The notes under the pieces: model-generated
What the model saw: only the letters and a program-made list of their open reading frames with translations
Told to the model about the DNA's origin: nothing
Databases searched by the model: none
Assembly: GCF_005893125.1 (NCBI RefSeq)
Contig: NZ_VCJS01000142.1
Span: forward strand, 1-33,299
Origin: Nonomuraea basaltis
GTDB taxonomy: Bacteria > Actinomycetota > Actinomycetes > Streptosporangiales > Streptosporangiaceae
Direction: 5' to 3'
Length of the DNA stretch: 33,299 nt
Position numbers and translations under genes: made by a program
Shown: positions 23,496-32,300 of the stretch, piece after piece
Layout of the letters: each line of letters begins with the position of its first letter
Position numbering within the stretch: position 1 is the stretch's first letter

Positions 23496-26393
23496 ATGCG
23501 GAATAACCGGCCGAGATACAACGGGACATTCATCCACGACTTTCTCGACCAAAGCGCCGCGGAGTTTCCCGAGTCGCCAGCGGTGAGGGACTCCACCGGG
23601 ATCTGGACCTATCACGAACTGGATACGATCAGCCACGCGGTGGACCGCTGGCTGGCCGGGTGCGGCGTCGGCCCGGGCGCGCGAGTGGTGGTGCAGGCCC
23701 CCACCGACCGCCGGTTGGCCGCGCTGTTCTTCGGCGTCTCCCGCCGCGGTGCCGTCTTCGTGCCGCTCAACCCGGCGATGAAGAGCTTTCACCTGCGTTC
23801 GGTGCTCGAGAACGCCGACCCCGCACTGGTGATCGTCGAATCCGCCGGCGGGAAACCCGGCGCCGTGCGCGCCCTCACCGGCGCACCGGTCCACGACTTC
23901 GAAGCGGTCTGGGACGAGGTGACCGAGCTCGCGAGCCGACGGGCGCGCGTGGCCGTACCGAGTGAGATCAACCCCGCGGACCTGGCCGCGCTGGTGTACA
24001 CCTCGGGCAGTACGGCGGAGCCGAAAGCGGTGATCTGCCCCCACGCCCAGGTCTGCTTCGCCACCGTGGCGATCGTCGAGGCGCTCGGCTACCGCCCGGA
24101 CGACGTGGTCTTCTGCCGTTTCCCGATGTCCTGGGACTACGGGCTGTACAAGCTGCTGATGACCTGCGCCGTGGGCGCCGAGCTGGTCTTCGCCGACGCC
24201 GGCGCCGATCTGCGGCTGGTCGACCAGCTCCGGAAGACCCGGGCGACGGTGGTGCCGATCGTGCCCTCGCTGGCCAACATGATCATCGCCTCGGCGCAGC
24301 GGCAGGGTGAGCCCACCACCGGGGTGCGGTTGTTCACCAACACCGGCGCGGCGCTGCCCGCCGCCACCATCGACGCGCTGCGGACCCACTTCCCCGGCGC
24401 CCGGGTGGTCCGCCAGTTCGGCCAGACCGAGTGCAAGCGCATCTCCGTCATGCCTCCAGAGGAGGAGCGGGAGCGCCCGGACTCCGTCGGACGGCCGCTG
24501 CCCGGCACCGCCGTACACATCCTCGACCCCGACGGGAACCCGGTGCCCACCGGGACGACCGGGGAGATCGTGGTGACCGGCCCGCACGTGATGCCGGGGT
24601 ACTGGCGCAACCCCGAGGTGACCGCGAAGACCTTCCGCCGCGACCCGCGGACCGGGGAGAAGCGCCTGCACACCGGTGACTACGGCCGCCTCGACAAGGA
24701 CGGATACCTCTACTTCGACGGCCGCCGGGACGACATGTTCAAACGCAAGGGCATCCGGATGAGCACCGTGGAGATCGAGGCGGCGGCGCTCGACATCGCC
24801 GGGGTCCGGGCGGCCGCCGTGCTGCCCCCGGACGGCGAGCACGATCTCGCGGTCTTCGTCGAGGCCGCCAACGGTGCGAAGCTGGAACCCCACGCCGTCC
24901 TCCGCGAGCTGGCCGCCCGGCTGGAGCCGGCCAAGGTGCCCGCGGTCTGCCGGGTGATCCCGGAGATCCCGCAGTCCGCGCACGGCAAGTACGCCCGCGA
25001 CCGGCTGCGCCACATGCACGCAGGGGAAGCACGTCCGGCCGCGCCCCGTCCCCGGCGGGCGCTCCCGGACTCAGCGCCCAAGGACGCGACTCGGCAGGCG
25101 GAGCCCCACCGGAAGCCGCCGGGAATCACCCATGAGGAACTGGTCCGCCGGTTCGGGTCCCCGCTCTACGTGTACGACCTGGACCGGGTCACGGCGGCGC
25201 ACCAGGACCTGGCCGACTTCCTGCCGGAAGGCACGGCGATCTACTACGCGCTCAAGGCCAACCCGCACCCGGACGTGGCCCGCGCGCTGCGTACGGCCCC
25301 GGGCGGCGGCTGCCGTGCGGAGATCAGCTCCACCGGGGAGCTGACCGCCGCGCTGGCCGCCGGTTTCACCGGCGCCGACTGCCTGTACACCGGGCCCGGC
25401 AAGACCGCGGGGGAACTGGCCGAGGCGCTCGCCGCCGGGGTGCGGCTGTTCTCCGTGGAGTCGCTCACCGACCTCGAACACGTCGGCGCCGCGGCCACCG
25501 CGCACGGCACCGTCGCGAAATGCCTGCTGCGCGTGAACAGCGCCACCGCGGCCGCCGCCACCAGCATCCGGATGACCGGCACCCCCTCCCAGTTCGGCAA
25601 CGACATGGAGGAGCTGCCCGCGCAGGTGGCCGCGATGCGCGCGATTCCGGGCACCCGGATCATCGGCGCCCACTTCTTCCCGCTCAGCAACGCCGCGGAC
25701 GAGGACAGCCTGCTCGGCGAGTTCCAGCACACCGTGACGGTCGCCGCGGAGGTGCAGCGCATCCTGGGCGAACCGCTCGAGCTGGTGGATCTCGGCGGTG
25801 GGTTCGCCGCGCCGTACGGCGTGCCCGGTACGCGGCCCGGCTACCCGAGCCTGCGCAAAGGCCTGGAAGAGGCGCTGGACCGGTACCTGCCGCAGTGGCG
25901 GGACGGCCGGCCGGGCATCGCCTGCGAGTCCGGCCGGTACCTGGTGTCCGACTGTGGCGAGCTGCACTGCACCGTGGTCAACGTCAAGGAGAGCCGGGGC
26001 CGCACCTTCGTCATCCTGGACGCGGGGATCAACGCGTTCGGCGGCATGTCCGGGCTCGGCCGGCTGCTCCCGGTCCAGGTCAAGCCCGCGCCACCGAACG
26101 GCGGCACGCCGCACGCCGCCGCGCCCGGCCGCCGGGCCGCGCTGGCCGGGCCCTTGTGCACACCCGGCGACCTGCTCGCCCGCGAGATCGAACTGCCCGA
26201 CCCGGCCCCCGGCGATCTGGTGACCATCCCGCACGCGGGCGCCTACGGCCTCACCGCCAGCCTGTCCCTGTTCCTCGGCCGCCCCGCGCCCACCGAAGTG
26301 GTGATCCGCGGGGACGAGATCGTCTCCGTCTCCCGGCTGCAACGCCAACGGGTCTACGACCCGCCGCGAAACCCCGACCCCCGGAGCGCATGA
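23496..26393 (+). CDS. acyl/aminoacyl-ACP ligase fused to PLP-dependent decarboxylase
   Basis: A 965-residue two-enzyme fusion. Residues 1-510 are an AMP-forming ligase: A3 YTSGSTAEPK at 168-177, A5 FGQTECKRISVMPPEE, A7 HTGDYGRLDKDGYLYFDGR, A8 FKRKGIRMS and A10 SAHGKYARDRL with catalytic K498. After a Pro/Arg linker (512-545), residues 546-965 are a fold-type III decarboxylase of the ornithine/diaminopimelate group: YALKANPHP with PLP Lys587, GGGFAAPYG loop, ESGR in place of the usual EPGR, GPLCTPGD with Cys888, and AGAYG. The usual HVGSQ element is replaced by HFFPLSNAAD. Ligase plus decarboxylase plus ACP matches starter loading in beta-amino-acid macrolactams (VinN/VinO, FlvN/FlvO) and the exosortase-associated ligase/decarboxylase pair (TIGR03098/TIGR03099). 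Its TGA overlaps the PKS ATG, so the ACP partner is likely the N-terminal ACP of the PKS. Substrate, perhaps aspartate or glutamate, is inferred. Confidence 0.88.
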   Translation: MRNNRPRYNGTFIHDFLDQSAAEFPESPAVRDSTGIWTYHELDTISHAVDRWLAGCGVGPGARVVVQAPTDRRLAALFFGVSRRGAVFVPLNPAMKSFHLRSVLENADPALVIVESAGGKPGAVRALTGAPVHDFEAVWDEVTELASRRARVAVPSEINPADLAALVYTSGSTAEPKAVICPHAQVCFATVAIVEALGYRPDDVVFCRFPMSWDYGLYKLLMTCAVGAELVFADAGADLRLVDQLRKTRATVVPIVPSLANMIIASAQRQGEPTTGVRLFTNTGAALPAATIDALRTHFPGARVVRQFGQTECKRISVMPPEEERERPDSVGRPLPGTAVHILDPDGNPVPTGTTGEIVVTGPHVMPGYWRNPEVTAKTFRRDPRTGEKRLHTGDYGRLDKDGYLYFDGRRDDMFKRKGIRMSTVEIEAAALDIAGVRAAAVLPPDGEHDLAVFVEAANGAKLEPHAVLRELAARLEPAKVPAVCRVIPEIPQSAHGKYARDRLRHMHAGEARPAAPRPRRALPDSAPKDATRQAEPHRKPPGITHEELVRRFGSPLYVYDLDRVTAAHQDLADFLPEGTAIYYALKANPHPDVARALRTAPGGGCRAEISSTGELTAALAAGFTGADCLYTGPGKTAGELAEALAAGVRLFSVESLTDLEHVGAAATAHGTVAKCLLRVNSATAAAATSIRMTGTPSQFGNDMEELPAQVAAMRAIPGTRIIGAHFFPLSNAADEDSLLGEFQHTVTVAAEVQRILGEPLELVDLGGGFAAPYGVPGTRPGYPSLRKGLEEALDRYLPQWRDGRPGIACESGRYLVSDCGELHCTVVNVKESRGRTFVILDAGINAFGGMSGLGRLLPVQVKPAPPNGGTPHAAAPGRRAALAGPLCTPGDLLAREIELPDPAPGDLVTIPHAGAYGLTASLSLFLGRPAPTEVVIRGDEIVSVSRLQRQRVYDPPRNPDPRSA

Positions 26394-29300
26394 TGGCAAC
26401 CCCAGGCGACCACGGCGGCCCTTCCGAGGCCGGGCTCGACGGCCTCGACGAGCTGCCCGCCGCGGAGCAGCGCCGGGTGCTCCTGGAACTGGTGCACCGG
26501 GAGACCAGGGAGGCGCTGCTCGGAGTGGAGGGCGGCGAGCTGGCCGAGGTGACCTCCAACCGGCCGTTCCGCGAGCTCGGCCTCGACTCGCTGGCCGCAG
26601 TGGACCTGCACGACCGGCTGGTCACCACCACCGGCGTGGCGCTGCCGATGACCCTGGCCTTCGACTACCCCACGCCCGCGCTGGTCGCCGACTACATCCG
26701 CGCCGCCGTACTCGGTCTGCCCGTGCCGGAGCCCGCGGCGGGCCGCGCGAACCTCCTGGACGCCACGCCGGACGCCGACGTCGACCCGATCGTCCTCGTC
26801 GGCATCGGGTGCCGGTTCCCCGGCGGCGTCGACTCCGCCGAGGGACTGTGGCGAATCTTCGCCGAGGAACGCGAGGTGCTCGGCGACTTTCCCACCGACC
26901 GCGGCTGGGATCTGGAGAACCTCTTCGACCCGAACCCGGACGCCCCGGGGAAGAGCTACGTGCGCCGCGGCGGCTTTCTGCCCGACGCGACCGGGTTCGA
27001 CGCGGATTTCTTCGGCATCAACCCGCGCGAGGCGCTGGCCATGGACCCGCAGCAGCGGGTGGTGCTGGAAACCTCCTGGGCCGCGCTGGAGCACGCGGGC
27101 ATCGACCCGACGTCGCTGCGCGACCGGCCCGTCGGCACGTTCTTCGGCGCCGAGGTACACGAGTACGGCGTACGCGTGCACGAGGCGCCGGAAGGCCTGG
27201 ACGGCTACCTGATGACCGGCAACGCGCCGAGTTTGGTCTCCGGCCGACTCGCCTATCTGCTCGGCCTGTCCGGGCCGGCGATCACGGTGGACACCGCGTG
27301 CTCCGGCGCGATCGTCTCGCTGCACCTGGCCTGCGCCTCGCTACGCTCAGGCGAGTCCTCCCTGGCCTTGGTCGGCGGGGTGACGGTGATGGGCAGCCCG
27401 GGCATGTTCACCGCGTTCAGCCGGCAGCGGGGGCTGGCCCCGGACGGCCGGGTGAAGGCGTTCGCCGACGCCGCGGACGGCACAGCGTTCTCCGAGGGTG
27501 TCGGGGTGCTGGTGGTGGAGCGGCTGTCAGAAGCGCGCCGCCACGGGCACCGGGTGCTGGCCGTGGTGCGCGGCACCGCGATCAACCAGGACGGCAGGTC
27601 TAACGGGCTGACCGCGCCGAGCGGTCCCGCACAGCGCCGGCTCATCCGGGACGCACTGGCGGCCGCCCGGCTGGAGCCCGCGGACGTGAACGCGGTCGAC
27701 GCGCACGGCACCGGCACCGCGCTGGGGGACCCGATCGAGGCGCACGCGCTGCTGGCCACCTACGGCCAGGACCGGCAGTCGCCGCTGTGGCTGGGCTCGG
27801 CCAAGTCCAACCTGGGTCATACCCAGGCGGCCGGCGGCATTGCCAGTGTGATCAAGATGGTCCTGGCGATGCGGCACGGGCTGTTGCCCAAGACGTTGCA
27901 CGTCGACGCGCCGTCGTCGAAGGTGGACTGGTCCGGCGGGGCGGTGGAGCTGCTGACCGAGGCCCGGCGGTGGCCGCGGGTCGAGGGCCGGCCGCGCCGG
28001 GCGGGGGTGTCGTCGTTCGGCATCTCCGGCACCAACGCTCATGTGATCTTGGAAGAGCCGCCCGTTGAGGAGCCATCAGTGGTCGGCGGCGGTACGGCCG
28101 TGCCCTCTGTTGAGGAAGCGTTGGCCGGGGCGGGGTCGGCAGAGCGGGACAGCATCACGGCCACTGCACCCGAGGGCGACCCCGCGGCTACGGGGCCAGT
28201 GCCGCCGGTGCCTGTGGTGTTGCCGGTGCCTGTGGTGGTGTCGGCCAAGAGCCAGGCGGCGTTGCGGGCGCAGGCCGGCCGGTTGGCCGGGTTCGTGGCC
28301 GGGCATGACGAGGCTGGTCCGGTGGAGGTGGCGGCCGGGCTGTCGCGCCGGGCCGCCCTGGAGTACCGGGCGGTGCTGCCGGTGGCGGATCGGGAGGGTC
28401 TGCTGGCTGGGTTGCGGGCGCTGGCCGCTGGCGAGCCGGCGACTGGGGAGTTGGCGGTCGGAGGGTTGGCGGCCGGGGTGCTGGAGTCGGCGGCTGCGGT
28501 GGTGGGTCGGGTGCGGCCGGGCCGGGTGGCGGTGCTGTTCTCCGGTCAGGGTGCGCAACGGCCTGGGATGGGCCGGGAGTTGTATGCGGCTTTCCCGGTG
28601 TTCGCCCGCGCTTTCGATGAGGCGTGCGCGTTGCTGGAGACTGAACTCGCTACCGCCGACGCTGCGGGGGTTGTGACCGGGCTGGCCGGTGGTGTGGGCC
28701 TGCGGGAGATCATTCTCGGCGAGACCGGCGAGACTGGCGAGACTGGTGGTTCTGAGGCTGCTGGGTCTGGTTCTGGTGTGGGTGGGGTGCTGGATCAGAC
28801 GGTGTTCGCGCAGGCCGGGTTGTTCGCGGTGGAGACGGCGTTGTACCGGCTGCTGGAGTCGCTGGGGGTCCGGCCTGACTTTGTGGCGGGGCATTCGCTG
28901 GGTGAGATCACCGCGGCGCATGTGGCCGGGGTGCTGGAGCTGGCGGATGCGTGCCGGCTGGTGGCCGCCCGCGGCCGGTTGATGCAGGCACTGCCGGCCG
29001 GGGGTGCGATGGCCGCGATCGGCTGCGGCGAAGATGTCCTCGCCCCGGTGCTGGCCGGGCGTGGCGAGATCTCGGTGGCGGCGGTGAACGCGCCCGGCGC
29101 GGTGGTGGTCTCCGGCGCATCCGACCAGGTCGCCCAGGTCGTCGACTGGGCGCGGCAGCACGGGCACCGGACCCGCCAGTTGCGGGTGTCGCACGCGTTC
29201 CACTCGCCTTTGATGGAGCCGATGCTGGCCGAGTTCGGGGAGGTGGCGGCTTCGCTTGCGTTCCACCCGCCGACCGTGGCGCTGGTGTCGGGAGTGAGCG

Positions 29301-32300
29301 GTCGGCTGGCCGGGCCGCAGATCACCGAGCCCGGCTACTGGGTGGAGCATGTGCACCGGCCGGTGCGGTTCGCTGACACCGTCACCACCCTGCGCGGGCA
29401 CGGAGTCGGCTGTTTCCTGGAGTCAGGCCCGGACGCCCAGCTGACCCCCATGATCGAACAAACCCTCACCCACCACGATCACCACCACACCGGCGAAACC
29501 GGCGGTGGGGACGGCGACCACGCCGAGGTCCTCAGTGCCGATGGCGGCCGCGGGGACAACTACAACGGCGGTGACCCCGCGGTGGTGGCGTTGCTGCGCC
29601 GCGACCGGGACGAGACCGCCCAACTGATCGCCGGACTGGGCCAGGCCTGGACGTGTGGCACCGGCGTGGACTGGACCGCCTGGCCGACCTGGACCACCGC
29701 ACCAGCCGGACCGGCCGGCGCCCGCATCGGCCATCTGGACCTGCCCACCTACCCCTTCCAGCGGCGGCATTACTGGCTGCGGCCCGCCCCGGCCGGTGAC
29801 CCGGCCGCGCTTGGTCTGGGCGCCGCCGACCATCCGCTCCTGGGTGCGGTGGTGGAGCAGCCCGACGGCGGCGCCATCCTGACCGGCCGGTTGTCGGTCA
29901 CCGCCCAGCCCTGGCTGGCCGATCACGCCATCAACGCCACCCCGATCCTGCCCGGCACCGCCTTCGTCGAACTCGCCCTGCGCGCCGGCGACCAGGTCGG
30001 CTGCCCGGCCATCGACGAACTCACCCTGCACACCCCCCTGGAGCTACCGAGTCGGGGCCAGGTGACGATCCGGGTGGTCGCCGGCCGATCCGCCGTGGAC
30101 GGGCGGCGGCCCGTGGAGATCCACTCCATCGGCGAAGACGGTGTCTGGCTACGGCACGCCACCGGCTTCCTCTCCCCTGCCCCGGCTCCCGGCCCGGCGG
30201 CGGCACACGAGTTCGCCGACTGGCCACCGCCGGGCGCGGAACCACTCGACGTCACCGGCCTCTACCCGGCGATGGCCAACCGCGGCTACGACTACGGCCC
30301 CGCTTTCCGCGGCCTCACCCGAGCCTGGCGCCGCGGCGAGGAGGTGTTCGTCGAGGTGGGGTTGGCCGACGGGGTGGAGGCAACGGGCTTCGGCGTGCAC
30401 CCGGCGCTGCTCGACGCGGCCCTGCACGCCACCGACCTGCTGCCCGGCCACGACCAGGATACGGCGTTGCCGTTCGCCTGGCGCGGGGTGTCACTGCATG
30501 CCGACGGGGCGCGTGCGGCGCGGGTCAGGCTGCGCCCGGACGACGAAGCCGGGGTTCGGCTCGACCTCGCCGACCCAGTGGGCCAGCCGGTGGCCACGGT
30601 GACGTCACTGGCTTACCGCCCGGTGCCCGTGCAGTGGTCGAGTTCGCGCTCTGCGGCGCACCAGTGGCTGCACGAGGTGGTGTGGCGGCCGGTGGACGTG
30701 ACGGTGTCGTCGGGTGGCATCGCCGCAGATCTGGTGATCGATGCCACCGAGTGGGCCAGGGTCGGATCTGCCGACAGTGGGCTGCTGGACCGCCTGCGCC
30801 GTGGCGTGGGTTCGGTGTTGGCCCGCTTGCGGGAGTGGCTGACTCGTGAACCGGGAGATGACGCCCGGTTGGTGGTGGTGACCCGGGGTGGGGTCGCCGC
30901 CGACGGCGGACAGGTGGATCCGCTTCAGGCCGCGGTGTGCGGGTTGATACGGGCGGCGCAGGCGGAGCATCCGGGCCGGATCACACTGGTCGATCTGGAA
31001 ACCGACGCCGAGACGGCACCCGGTGAGGTGGCGCTTGCCGGCGCCTCGCTGGGCCGAAGCGGCGACGGGGTGGCCGACGCGGTGGCGGCGGCGCTGGCTT
31101 GTGGTGAGCCGGAGGTGGCGCTGCGCGGCGGACGGTTGTGGGTGCCGCGTCTGGGGCGGGTGGTGTCGCCCGGTTTGGAAGATGTGGCCTCTTCCTGGTT
31201 GGCGCCTGGCGGCGCTGGTCGGGTGGGTGGTGAGGATGCCGGCGAGGAGCCCGTGGCGGCCTGGCCGGTCGATGGGACCACGCTGATCACCGGGGGTACC
31301 GGCGGGCTGGGTGCGCTGGTGGCGCGGCATCTGGTGGCCGGGCACGGGGTGCGGCATCTGCTGCTGGTCTCCCGCCGGGGCCTGGACGCCCCCGGGGCGG
31401 CTGAGCTGCGCGATGAGCTGACCGGGCTGGGCGCCGAGGTTGTGGTGGCTGCTTGTGATGTGGCTGATCGGGACGCGCTGGCGGTGCTGCTGGAGGGGAT
31501 TCCTGGCACCCACCCCCTGCGAGCGGTGGTGCATGCGGCGGGAGTGGTGGACGACGGGGTGATCACTTCGTTGTCGGCCGAGCGGGTGGAGGCGGTGCTG
31601 CGGCCCAAGGTGGACGCGGCCTGGCATCTGGACGAGCTGACCCGGGATGGTGATCTGGCCCAGTTTGTGGTGTTCTCCTCGCTGGCCGGGGTGGTGGATG
31701 GGGCCGGGCAGGGCAACTACGCGGCTGCGAATGCCTTCACCGATGCCCTGGCGGTGGCCCGGGCGGCGGCCGATCTTCCGGCGATCTCGCTGGCGTGGGG
31801 GCCGTGGGCCGAGGAACGGGGCATGGCCGGCCGGATCAGCGCGCGGGATGAGGCGCGGATGCGCGCCGCCGGGCTGGTCGCTTTGACCGCGGGTCAAGGC
31901 CTGGCCCTGTTGGACGCCGGGCTGGTCGCCGGTCGGCCGCATCTGGTGCCGGCCCGGTTCGACCCGGCCGCGCTGGGCCGGCGGGGGGCCGGCCTGCCGG
32001 CCTTGCTGCGCGAGCTGGCCGGTCCCGCCGCGCGCCCCACCGCCGACCCCACCCGAGCAGCCGACCCAGCCGACCCAGCCGAAGCCGCAGGTGCCGCAGG
32101 TGCGGCTGGGGCGGTGCGGCCGGTGGTGGCGGCGCTGGCGCACCTGTCGGCCCCGCAGCGGCAGCGGCAGTTGCTGGATGTGGTCTGTGGCCAGGCGGCG
32201 GCCACCTTGGGCCACGACACCGCTCAGGCCATCGATGCCGACCGGCCCTTCCAGGAGTTCGGGTTCGACTCGCTGACCGCGGTGGAGTTGCGTAACCGGC

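Noticed and set aside
28076..29401. 441-codon minus-strand open frame
   Set aside because: Antisense to KS/AT coding sequence of the PKS; Arg/His/Pro-rich and unrelated to any family.
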